64,000 bases of DNA from Phaeodactylum tricornutum CCAP 1055/1 (lineage: Eukaryota > Bacillariophyta > Bacillariophyceae > Surirellales > Neidiaceae): contig NC_011680.1 in the NCBI RefSeq assembly GCF_000150955.2, forward strand, positions 66,435 to 130,434. The letters are read 5' to 3'. The position numbers and the translations under genes were made by a program. A model generated the notes under the pieces. The model did not search any database and was not told where the DNA came from. It saw only the letters and a program-made list of their open reading frames with translations. Of this stretch, positions 55,414 to 64,000 are shown piece by piece. Numbering within the stretch: position 1 is the first letter of the stretch; every line of letters begins with the position of its first letter.

Positions 55414-55536
55414 AGTTCGGCGTTCAATCGAATTGCGGTAAAGATTTCCTTTTTGTCAGTATGCCTGCCGACATGGGAAGCGGTCTACAATAAAAAGACG
55501 TTTGCATAGTTGTTTGCGGTCATATTTAAATTTTCA

Positions 55537-58170
55537 TTACAAAAGAAGTCGCTCAATCTGGTAGGGCGCGAGCTGTTTGAAGTTTATGTTTTCGTGCACA
55601 GTTGCTGATAACCTGGAGCTTTTCTGCTGCCTAGCTGGTGCAGTTTGAATAATTGTAGGCTGAAGGTGAATAATTGTCTCCGTTCTCGAAGTCTCAGCAT
55701 CGACAACTTTCTTTACTTTCTCCACGAGGCTCACCTCAGAAGCGGACAGCGGCGATCGTAAGGAATCGGTTAAGCATGCTAGGAATTTGAAGATCCGCAT
55801 ATGCATGCTCGACGCCTGCTTGGTAATCGGGATTTTCATGGAAGACTGGAGACGCAGCAGCAGCATGACTGCAACCGCGACCTCTTCCCGATTTAAACTT
55901 GCTTTCAGGGCATGAAAAAGCAAGGACTCGTTGTAGGCAGAGTATCCGATAATTTGTTTCATAAGTAGCATGCTTCCATATGAAATCAATTGAGTTGCAA
56001 TACTTTCATTCAGAGGGTCTTCCATGAAGCGCTCTAAAAGCGAAGATACGTTTCTGTTGAGCATGCTACCTTTTAAAGATCGGATTTTTTTTGCAAAATC
56101 TATGGCATTCAACTTCGATATGGTGAATTGTAGGATGACTGCAATCTGTCTCTCTGAGACATCCACGCAATACTCAAGAAAATCGAAACTAAATTCAACT
56201 GGAGTGTATATTCTTTCATTGCACGAGTCCAAAGCATCCAAAATCTTTACAAATGTTGTAAAATTGAACGTCCTCGCCGACAACTTCCCTGTCTTTATTA
56301 CAGTCTCAAGAAGAATACTACCTTCCCTGAACAACCTTGACTGCTTGGGATTTGTTGAGTGAAGGAATATGTGGATTAGCATTGGTACGATGTGATCAAC
56401 AAAGGGCCTTGGAATCATGGACGGCTCCCGGACCCTACGCGAGTAGTTTCCGTTCTTGCCGTTGAAAGTTTGCAGTACGTTCCCGTTCAGACCGATTTTA
56501 TGGGTTCCATTTTTCTGCGTCGGAGTCTTCTCAACGATCGCATCTTGAGGGTTCTCAGCATTGCCAACTCCCTCGCTCGTTTTGAAACAAGTCTTCTCGT
56601 GGAACGAACAGAGACATTTTTCAAAAGCTTCGAGAAGAGATGCGTTTGCCATACTATCTTTGAGCACTTGGTCGAAGCACTCATTCAACCAAAAAATGCC
56701 CGTAGCAAAAGCATCATTGAATGAATCAGACTTCAAATCTAAGCTCACGCCTGAGAGGGGCTTCTCGAAAAGCGACGGCCCAGACAACTTGGGAGCCTTA
56801 TTCGTGCGTAGAGCTAATGCTAGTGACGTAGAGAGGGCAAATTGCGTGGATACAGTCTCTGAGTCCAAGGAAGTAGATGCAACCCACAGTTTTCCTTCTT
56901 TTGTAAACAGAATTGCGAGTTTCGGGCAAATTGGATCTCCGACGAGTAAATAATCAGCAGCATCTGCTACGCTGCGCACGGAGATCGAACCAATCTCAGC
57001 TCCGCGAACTATATCGATGAGCTGGATGTCATCGTGGGACCCCACCGCTAACACCGATGCACCTAAAAGCGCTGCTTGTTGGGCAGAGTCGGGTAGCTGC
57101 ATAGGAACGGTGGCAATATCTCCCGATTGCAACGAAATCGAAACAAAGAACTGATGTTTGCCCGTTCCGTTGTCGTCGCCGAATGTGGAGTACAGCAGAA
57201 CCGCAGATTGGCTCCCTTTATCAACACCAAGAAGCTTAGGATACGCTATCAACGCAGAAGATTCACCTATCATCGGTATCGTAGCGCTCTGGATATTTAC
57301 CCTGGAGGCGTTTGCAATACCGTTCGACAAACCAGAGAAGTGATGTCGAACCATGATGAAGCTATTTTGTTTTGAAAAAAATTGAAAAAAGAATACTTCA
57401 TCACCGGACGAAGGAGTCTCTGCCTTTCTCTTGCTACCTGACTCTTCCTGGTTAACATGCGTTTTCTCTAAAATCGCAAAAGATCCGACGTAAAGGGCGT
57501 TGACTGGCAGCTCGGCTTGGGTAAAACATTTGAGCGATAAATTCTCGTCATCTGATGTAGCGATAAAGACGCGTTCTGACGCAAGAGTACCGCAAACGAA
57601 GCATGCTTGTGTGGTGTGTATCGAAGACATGCATAGAGCTGGTTCGTCCAATTTGACGCTCGTGCATTCCTCTGGGCCATGACATGTATTCCAACTTATC
57701 AATCGAGTATTTCCGTTCTGCAGACCGTAAAACCGACTGTTTGTCGCGTCGAGAACCACAGGTATATGACGAGCTGTAAATCCTTTCGACACCTTCTGCG
57801 GTGTTGTCGAAGAACTCAAGAATGCAGCGGCCTTGTCAGCACGCGTACCATATTCCATCACCTTGCTTTCTCGGATTCCAGCGTTCGAACCGTTTTCGCT
57901 TTGAAATTCTCCAAAGACAAGAACGCGGTGTTCGGAAGTCAACACCAAAGATGGCATTACATCCTCGACGAAAATGTCATGGCCATTTCGGACTGTCTTT
58001 GACCGTTTTCGCGGCGTAGTCGCGGTAGTCACAAACCGAGCCGAAACAAGCAGGTCACTGTCAGCTTCGACCGGATCGGGTTGTTGCTTTGTTTGTGGTT
58101 TCCTTCTCCGTTTGCCATGATCTCGATACAGAGACGTCTCCGTAACCTCCCAGGGAGCAACCACTCTCAT
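55537..58170 (-). CDS. Large protein of unknown function (877 aa), possible nucleolar
   Basis: Single open frame. The first 80 residues have basic patches (GKRRRKPQTKQ, TTPRKRSKTVR). Residues 80-470 look like repeated short beta strands with low sequence conservation, suggesting a beta-propeller. Residues 480-860 appear mostly helical. The C terminus is FKQLAPYQIERLLL. The general plan, divergent propeller then helical half with a short conserved end, recalls U3 processome subunits such as NOL11/Utp8. The neighbour MPP10 belongs to that complex. This is an inference only, with no diagnostic motif in hand. Confidence 0.5.
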   Translation of the reverse strand: MRVVAPWEVTETSLYRDHGKRRRKPQTKQQPDPVEADSDLLVSARFVTTATTPRKRSKTVRNGHDIFVEDVMPSLVLTSEHRVLVFGEFQSENGSNAGIRESKVMEYGTRADKAAAFLSSSTTPQKVSKGFTARHIPVVLDATNSRFYGLQNGNTRLISWNTCHGPEECTSVKLDEPALCMSSIHTTQACFVCGTLASERVFIATSDDENLSLKCFTQAELPVNALYVGSFAILEKTHVNQEESGSKRKAETPSSGDEVFFFQFFSKQNSFIMVRHHFSGLSNGIANASRVNIQSATIPMIGESSALIAYPKLLGVDKGSQSAVLLYSTFGDDNGTGKHQFFVSISLQSGDIATVPMQLPDSAQQAALLGASVLAVGSHDDIQLIDIVRGAEIGSISVRSVADAADYLLVGDPICPKLAILFTKEGKLWVASTSLDSETVSTQFALSTSLALALRTNKAPKLSGPSLFEKPLSGVSLDLKSDSFNDAFATGIFWLNECFDQVLKDSMANASLLEAFEKCLCSFHEKTCFKTSEGVGNAENPQDAIVEKTPTQKNGTHKIGLNGNVLQTFNGKNGNYSRRVREPSMIPRPFVDHIVPMLIHIFLHSTNPKQSRLFREGSILLETVIKTGKLSARTFNFTTFVKILDALDSCNERIYTPVEFSFDFLEYCVDVSERQIAVILQFTISKLNAIDFAKKIRSLKGSMLNRNVSSLLERFMEDPLNESIATQLISYGSMLLMKQIIGYSAYNESLLFHALKASLNREEVAVAVMLLLRLQSSMKIPITKQASSMHMRIFKFLACLTDSLRSPLSASEVSLVEKVKKVVDAETSRTETIIHLQPTIIQTAPARQQKSSRLSATVHENINFKQLAPYQIERLLL

Positions 58171-58527
58171 GATAGCCTGTTAAAGTAGAGCCTGACGATT
58201 AATAACCCTCCCTTTGGTACCATCGAAAGTCTGTGGAAGGAGTTCACGGAATCGTTTTCCTATCAGTGTATTCTCCCACTCACGGATGTTTTTGGTGGTC
58301 CTGGACGAGGGAATTGGTAATTCACAGACAGCTGGGAATGGGACAAACAGTTGGATGACTGACGGACGCTTTAAAAGTACAATCACCTAATAATTTACAA
58401 CGTGCCTCTCGGTGTTTTTGGAAGAGGAAATTCCCTATCCGGGCGACGCCTAGCCCGCAATTCCCCTATCCAGGCCAAATCCGAGTTTTTCTAATGTAAG
58501 TAATATTTTTTGAGCGCGAAGTTCCTC
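58171..58527. other. Spacer between the 877-aa gene and the transposase fragment
   Basis: 357 bp. A patch around 58420-58480 repeats AATTCCCCTATCC-like words and contains GGGCGACGCCTAGCCCG. Imperfectly mirrored AAGAGGAA-TTC words lie near 58421 and 58523. These could be remains of the transposon's terminal repeats, but the match is too weak to call. Confidence 0.3.
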
Positions 58528-59388
58528 TTAAGTAACACAACCTTCAAAGTCCTTTGCTAACTGTTGACCAAACCAAGTCCAGTTTCTTTCATTCTCAACA
58601 TCACATATAGCATATGCAAGTAGAACTAGCTCATTGTTTCCGTCGTGACTAACTGCCAGCAACACAATGTGTTTGAAAACAGGTGACGTTGTGAAGGTGC
58701 CATCACTTGTAATAACATGTATTGATCCCACATTCCAAGCATGTTTTGTAAACGAAAATGAGGCATAGCATCGTTGAAACTGCGGACTTTCAGAAAGCCA
58801 TGCACTATCATGCGTCTCACAGTCAAGTATAAAGGTACCGTCTGGATCAGCGTTTTCGAGGTGTATAAAGTAGGAACTCAGCAAGAAATATTGCCCAATA
58901 TGTACTTCGACACCATCTTGCCGCTTTGCTGTAACAACATTGTAGGCCTGACTTGCTTTCAGTTGTATTCCACCAGCCTTTCGTGCTATGTCTCGGACTT
59001 GCTGTGTGGCACCCGTGCGCTGTTTTTTGTTTGGAATATGTGCAGCAAGAGCGGGAGAAACGCTTTCTAGAAGCGAACATTTGTATTGCCGCTTCCTTGC
59101 GCATTCACTGTCAGAGCAGGTATGTCCACTATGAAAGGAGTTGATTATCCATTCACCTGTGAAGCATCCATCCTGGCTCTTCATGGGCGTCGCATATATG
59201 TGGCAATGGCACACTGACTCGGCACCTCTCCACTTTGTTGCAGGTGCCGAAAAGCAGTTGGCCCTAAAGCACTTTCTGGCTTTGTTTTCTAAAACCCGGT
59301 ATTTCTTATCAAGTGCATGGTTGTGACAAAACCATGCAGCATGAAAAGCATTGAATGATGGGAAGATCTCTTTAATTGCTAGCTTCAT
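58528..59388 (-). pseudogene. Mutator-like (MULE) transposase, truncated
   Basis: 286 codons on the minus strand. The N-terminal part is a FAR1/MULE-type zinc region with paired Cys and a HTCSDSEC block (NSFHSGHTCSDSECARKRQY). The DDE core starts FIHLENADPDGTFILD and ITSDGTFTTSPVFKH, includes LLAVSHDGNNELVLLAYAI, and ends NWTWFGQQLAKDFEG. The second Asp, the Glu and the SWIM zinc finger that should follow are missing, so it is roughly the N-terminal half. No terminal inverted repeats or target duplication could be defined. Only six bases separate its start codon from the methyltransferase fragment on the opposite strand. A DNA transposon relic, not active. Confidence 0.75.
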
Positions 59389-59394
59389 AGTTTA

Positions 59395-60018
59395 ATGGTC
59401 GAGGCCATGCAAGGGTACGTAGACCTCTTTCTTGTGGAAACGATGAGCTGCGCCGAAGAAGCCACTCAAGCGATAGAAGCGATTGGCTCTGGAGCTCCTG
59501 GGACACCAACTATGATTTCGTATACATTGTCGCCGAGCGGAGAGTTCCGAAATGGTGAATCTCCTACGGATGGTCTGAAACGTACAATAGACTATTGTCA
59601 TGAGCGAAAGGTAAAGGTATGCCTGTCTTGTGTATTATGCATCCTCTCGTGAACCAATCTCACCATCCTATCCATCTTAGTCGTGAGCATTTTATTTAAT
59701 TGTGCAGAACCGGAAGCGATTACTTTTGCGCTCCAGAAAGTCAAAGACCAACCGAAATTACAAGAGCAGATGCATAAACACGGGATCGTATTAGGTGCAT
59801 ACGCCAATCGGCTCACTCGAGTAGATTCGAATTGAAGTATGTCGGTATCCGGCGTGCCACAGCCATTTCGAAGCGATCTACAACCGATACAATACGGCGA
59901 AGAGTTTGTTTTTCGATGGGTGCGAGATTTCAACATCCAAATTGTAGGAGGATGCTGCGGTATATCACCCGCTCATATCGCGGAGCTACATAGGCAACTT
60001 AAAAAAGGTATCCGGTAG
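59395..60018 (+). pseudogene. Decayed homocysteine S-methyltransferase, 5' end missing
   Basis: Two conserved stretches remain: EAMQGYVDLFLVETMSCAEEA near the start, and LGAYANRLTRVDS to QIVGGCCGISPAHIAELH at the end. The second keeps the GGCC zinc-binding pair of the pfam02574 family. About the first 120 residues are absent, the MULE fragment beginning where they should be. An intron-like gap lies at about 59617-59688. No canonical GT-AG choice that I tried keeps the frame. A TGA at 59833-59835 sits where homologues have Trp (family DPNWSM). Homologues transfer methyl from S-methylmethionine or AdoMet to homocysteine. Here the gene looks dead. Its end is 11 bp from the MPP10 stop. Confidence 0.75.
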
Positions 60019-60029
60019 AAATTTTAAGG

Positions 60030-62264
60030 TTAAAGCTTCAGTGAACTTGACTTGGGGTGCAAGCGCACATTTTTCTTCCCTGACCCATCAGTCTTACGAT
60101 CATTAATAGACTGCTCAGCTTCTTCCTGCATGCGCTTAAAGAAAGTCCCACTACCGCCGTACTCGTTCATGTCAGTTTCGCCAGTTGTGACCTTGCCTCG
60201 TGCCCTTGCCTCAGATAGTTCTTCACGCATTTTCCTGCGTTCGTAAGGGTTATTAAGCCCAAGCCCGGGTTGAAGCCGAGAGATGAGTTTCTCGTCCGCT
60301 TGTTTCTCCTTTCTTGCTTTCCGCCTAGCCGTCTTTTTTAAGCTTCTGGCGCGCTTCCGATCCTTTTGGTCAAGCTCGGTTTCGTTTCGGAGAATGGCTT
60401 CCCTACCACGTTTCGCGCCGTACACCTCTTCGGCCGCGACACCACGAGCATTACTTACATGCAAAGGCAAAACTTCCTCCATCGCAATCGCTGGCTTAGT
60501 GACAGGTCGCACCTCAGCCTCCTCTGCAATAGGGCGTGGCGCGAAGTGATAGTTGGATAAAGCATCAAGCTTGCTACAAAGGTTTGCGAAGAGTGTCTTC
60601 ATTTCACTTTTTGCTTTCTCTTCTTCTGATTCTTTTTCAGCAGCAGACACATCGTAGCCTATAGCCTTCTTGAGATATTCGCGCTCGTAAAGCTCACCTA
60701 GGCCCAGCTTGGACTTTTCTTGGCTAACTTCCGGTAACTCGCCTTTCTTTTGACCAAAGCCAATATCAGGCAGCTCTCGAGGCACCAAGTCATCCCAATC
60801 GTCAGCAATGATGCGATTTTTGATAATTTCCTCGAGATCCGCTGTGTGCTCTATTGTGATAACCGGTGCCAATTTGGCAGCGCGCTCAAATTCCGGCGTC
60901 GACTCTAACAATGAATTCACAGGACGAGATGTCGATGTAGACTCACCAGTCATTTGCCAAGGCTTTTCAGCTATCATTTCCCTTTCTAGTTCTTCTGTCT
61001 GACGACGAAGCCTCTCTTGTTGTTTCGTAAAAGTAGAACTTCCCGCTTTTAATCTCTGATCGATTTCGATTTTGCTTTCGCCATGTTCTTTGTACAATGA
61101 TGATGTATCACCACGGCTAAATTCAATAACCGCATCGGACTCTTCTTCGTCATTATTCCAACCTGTCGTTTTGCTAGCTATAGCTTGATCAACACCATCT
61201 TCGTTCCATGCATCGTCGTCGCCGTCGTTGCCTTTGTCGTTTGCTTTATTTCTCACTCGAGAATTCCATTTCTTAAAATCCTTCTCCTTTGGCTTTCCAA
61301 AAACATCAACAGCTTTCACGTTCACGGGATCAGCATCTTCGCCATTTGTATCGTCGTCTCGAGGAGTATCGTAAAGTTTATAAAGTGCCCCAATCTCGTC
61401 ATCTTCTCGATATTTCTTTCGATTTCCTTGAGATTCCTTTCCACGACGAAGCTCATCGTCGAGAACTTCCTCGGAGTTGTTGTCAAAATATCCGTCGCGC
61501 TGCTTCTGGTGGAACGATCGATTATCAGCTGTCTCTGATGAATCAGGTGGTATAGAACCAAAAGCTTCGTCGGGAAGATACTCTTCCTCTTCGTCGGCGA
61601 AAGCCTCCATATCATTTATGTCAAAGAACCCGTCATTGAGCTCGTCAGCTGCAGGGTCTTCGATCGAACTTGCATCAACAGATCTACGCTCGTCTTCTTC
61701 TCCGACCACTATGTTGTTTACACTGTTATCCGATGGATCCTCTTCGTCCACGTCGTCCATAGCACGCTCCATACGTTCCCAAACCCGTCGGGTTGCGTCA
61801 TCAACATTCACGTTCAATGCTTCATGGTCTTGCCTTTCGATGTGATCCTCAACAGAAATTTCGCCGTCATTATCTCCACTCAAAACGTCATCAAGAAGTT
61901 TGATAGACGATCCTCCTTCCTCTGCGATCTTAGCGAGCTGTGCCACTGATCTCTTCAGCAGCTTCTGCAAAGCTTCATTTTGCAGTTCAACCTGACCCCA
62001 AAGAGTTTCGGCATCAACCGAGTCGTCTACGCTGCCCATGTAAAGCTCAGGTAGAGCGGAAAGCCCCGAACTTATGCTGTTATCTTTCATTATGGTGGGG
62101 TGCTTCTTTGCGAGATGTTCAGTGCGTTGGAAAAGAACCTTGCAGGTGCGACGGAGCATATCGGTCGCTTTGGGTTCATCTTTCCAAAGCAGGCTTGCAG
62201 CTGAAGATTCTGGACGAGACAAAAATTCCAGAAAATCTGATATTGAATCATCTCGCAGATTCAT
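60030..62264 (-). CDS. MPP10: U3 snoRNP protein MPP10
   Basis: 744 residues from MNLRDDSISDFLEFL; the GTG-led extension upstream is not used. The first 150 residues are helical. Residues about 150-430 are very acidic with long Asp/Glu runs. The C-terminal third is the conserved Mpp10 domain: MIAEKPWQMTGESTS, FERAAKLAPVITIEHTADLEEIIKNRI, DDLVPRELP, LGELYEREYLKK and YHFAPRP. A Lys/Arg-rich end contains LQPGLGLNNPYERRKMREEL and GTFFKRMQEEA. Mpp10 joins Imp3 and Imp4 in the small-subunit processome and is needed for 18S rRNA processing in the nucleolus. Length agrees with the family (about 590-740). Confidence 0.95.
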   Translation of the reverse strand: MNLRDDSISDFLEFLSRPESSAASLLWKDEPKATDMLRRTCKVLFQRTEHLAKKHPTIMKDNSISSGLSALPELYMGSVDDSVDAETLWGQVELQNEALQKLLKRSVAQLAKIAEEGGSSIKLLDDVLSGDNDGEISVEDHIERQDHEALNVNVDDATRRVWERMERAMDDVDEEDPSDNSVNNIVVGEEDERRSVDASSIEDPAADELNDGFFDINDMEAFADEEEEYLPDEAFGSIPPDSSETADNRSFHQKQRDGYFDNNSEEVLDDELRRGKESQGNRKKYREDDEIGALYKLYDTPRDDDTNGEDADPVNVKAVDVFGKPKEKDFKKWNSRVRNKANDKGNDGDDDAWNEDGVDQAIASKTTGWNNDEEESDAVIEFSRGDTSSLYKEHGESKIEIDQRLKAGSSTFTKQQERLRRQTEELEREMIAEKPWQMTGESTSTSRPVNSLLESTPEFERAAKLAPVITIEHTADLEEIIKNRIIADDWDDLVPRELPDIGFGQKKGELPEVSQEKSKLGLGELYEREYLKKAIGYDVSAAEKESEEEKAKSEMKTLFANLCSKLDALSNYHFAPRPIAEEAEVRPVTKPAIAMEEVLPLHVSNARGVAAEEVYGAKRGREAILRNETELDQKDRKRARSLKKTARRKARKEKQADEKLISRLQPGLGLNNPYERRKMREELSEARARGKVTTGETDMNEYGGSGTFFKRMQEEAEQSINDRKTDGSGKKNVRLHPKSSSLKL

Positions 62265-62879
62265 TGTATTAAAACTATCTGTAGGCCACAAGCGATGCAC
62301 GCTATGGTCAGCTCGTGAAGTTGAACGCCTTACTATCAGATCACTTTTTGGAAAGGGGGATTGTCTTTATTTTTTTGTCGTTTTGATCGAGAGTGGAACG
62401 ACGATGCTTTTCTTTGGCTTTGATGCGTTTTGGTCTGTCCGCTGCATTGTCACCGAAAATGTCCGTGTCGCAGCGGATCACTATTGCTCGCAAAGCATGA
62501 ATAGTGACGTCTGCGCTAACGTTATTTTACACTAGCTAGAAACTATTGTTGCCCCATTTACTTTTCAATGTGGAGCAACAGTCAGCAGAGGATGCCAATC
62601 TAGAGGTCACACAGCCCTTGTTTACTCCGTTTTAAAATGTTACCTTATGCAAGTATGGGATGCAGTGATTGGCTGGATATGGGCTTGCAAAAACGAGTCC
62701 CAAGCAATGTTGCAAAAGACAAACTTTCCCAGAGGCTGCCGACCTCTTGGTGTTCAAGGTGATGCAGCAGCTAACTGTAAACTTGACAAATGCAAGGTCA
62801 AGCACATTGCCACATGCATGTGTACTACAGTTGTCAAGTTCACCGTCAGGATGATTAGGATTCTTAAAACATTTGCCAG

Positions 62880-63020
62880 AGCACATGTCAAAAAACCGTA
62901 ACAACAAAAGCAACCGGAGTACTCCCTTGGAAGACAAATACCAAGGAAATGGCAATAAAGAACTGGGAAAAAGGAGACAACCTTACTAATGAACTTCCAC
63001 AAGGACATCTGAGACATAAC
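62880..63020 (+). pseudogene. Copia gag relic related to the outer element
   Basis: The nucleotide sequence tracks the basic region of the outer element's gag (about 5990-6120), for example CCGTAACAACAAAAGCAACC against CAGGAACAACAAAAACAACC, then GGCAATAAAG and AAGGACATCTG at matching spacing. It is strongly diverged and broken, and only this short part is recognisable. It is an old copy of the same lineage, on the plus strand. Confidence 0.6.
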
Positions 63021-63579
63021 CATCACTTTGCCATTGACCAGTCTACGGCCAAGTGCCAAGACCCAAGTCCCATCTTAGCAACATTAAAGATTCTTTGACA
63101 TTAAATCTAGCCCCTATATTGCTTACATTAGCTAACTGTAAGCAAAATTTGAGCTGCCAGAGAACAACCAGAACTTTAATTGCATCTGACAGTTAATATC
63201 TTGTAATTTTGTAGTTTGACAGCAAATGAATGACTATAGCGCCAGGCTTGCCTAGGTTTGGTGAAGCTTGCTGAGATAAAGGACCAACTAGCTAGAGGAT
63301 ATCTCAAGAAGAGATGCCAGGGTCATCACAGAAGTCTAGTCTTGTGTACATTGGATAATGTGCTCACTATACACTAAATTTTTTTCTAACATTGAGGCAC
63401 TCTGCAAGCTGTACATCTAGTCCTTTTGTGTGCCTATAGCTACAGCAGTTCGCCCACAAAGGATGGTTTCTCCCAATGCAACACCTTGCATAATACAACA
63501 TGGAAACGAGGTATAGAATCCTAGTCTGGATATTGGAATGCCAAAGGATGGAGCACCATTAAGACAATAAGAGGTTGTT

Positions 63580-63786
63580 CTGCCTAGAGCAAACTGTTAG
63601 TGCCCTACAGTATGCCCTTTTCCAAGTGGTGATTAGCTATCAGAAGTGGGAACACAGCTCTATTGAGTAAGTATCCTTCACACTTCAATAGGACCTTCGA
63701 ATGCCTTCCATAGTTGCACTGACAAAGGAACATAGCGACGGATGACACACGCACGTCTGCGACATCTGATGACATGCCAGAGTGTC
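63580..63786 (-). repeat. Right arm of the widely spaced inverted repeat
   Basis: Its reverse complement matches 52809-53035. Short indels differ between arms. No coding potential. Confidence 0.8.
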
Positions 63787-64000
63787 ACTTATACTCTACA
63801 ATTCCATCTTGACTGCCAGTAAGATATCAAATGATGCGCAATTCGGCCCAGACCAAAGTTTTCAGGATTCGCATTTTTGTTCCGGTGTGGAGGCCAGCAT
63901 TCCGATGAGCCAGCGAGCTCTAATATCGAATACTCTGAACCATACAAAAGATGGTTGCAGCATTACGTAGATCTTTTTGTCTTGATAAAAAGTGGGTGAA

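Larger units (their letters stand above)
62265..64000. other. Repeat-rich region at the right edge, no intact gene
   Basis: Contains the upstream sequence of MPP10, a copia gag relic (62880-63020), one arm of the inverted repeat (63580-63786), and AT-rich unassigned sequence between and after them. No RNA gene recognised. Short frames such as 62647-62901 and 63782-63970 have no supporting features. Confidence 0.5.

Overview
The window looks like nuclear DNA of a pennate diatom, most likely Phaeodactylum tricornutum. Three things point there: compact genes with few short GT-AG introns (about 50-205 bp), diatom-type Ty1/copia (CoDi-like) retrotransposons, and a protein with a signal peptide followed by an AFP-type cleavage motif as used for import into complex plastids. 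The species name is inference; the eukaryotic and diatom character is strongly supported.

Layout. Bases 1-557 hold the 5' end of a membrane-protein gene that runs off the left edge. Bases 558-27172 are an accessory, repeat-built region. Its core is a young copia element (3860-24211, TCCAA target duplication) interrupted by a second, different copia element (8688-16749, CACCT target duplication). A 4722-bp stretch spanning the 3' half of the inner element and part of the outer one is then repeated in tandem (12479-17200 and 17201-21922) with only two visible differences. Around this nest lie pieces of an older, opposite-strand copia fossil and four copies of a roughly 245-bp dispersed repeat.

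Bases 27173-62264 are gene-dense host DNA, with genes in convergent and divergent pairs. In order: a membrane sulfotransferase; ribosomal protein uL1/RPL10A; two identical tRNA-Asp(GTC) genes; an organelle-type YchF GTPase; a small unknown gene; a divergent histone H3; a GOST-family seven-TM protein; DNA polymerase delta catalytic subunit; a CXC/TSO1 DNA-binding protein; TMEM234; the iron-sulfur scaffold ISU1; MAD2; an M16-family complex III core protein; a plastid-type aldo/keto reductase; a UBE2J/Ubc6 ubiquitin-conjugating enzyme; a coiled-coil secretory protein; SDHD; RPB3; DUS3; an 877-residue unknown protein; and MPP10. Between the last two, a truncated Mutator-like transposase abuts a decayed homocysteine S-methyltransferase. 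Several gene structures below were worked out by splicing (POLD1 four exons; CXC and AKR three; YchF, ISU1, MAD2 and the M16 protein two). The right end (62265-64000) is again repeat debris, including a copia gag relic and one arm of an inverted repeat whose other arm is at 52.8 kb.

Functional themes are ordinary housekeeping: replication and chromatin (POLD1, H3, MAD2), ribosome and tRNA (RPL10A, MPP10, DUS3, tRNA-Asp), transcription (RPB3, CXC), and mitochondria (ISU1, SDHD, complex III core). I found no operon-like or defence system. The most unusual items are the 4.7-kb tandem duplication inside the nested elements, the loss of two of four CysB ligands in POLD1, the divergent H3, and the transposase/methyltransferase junction.
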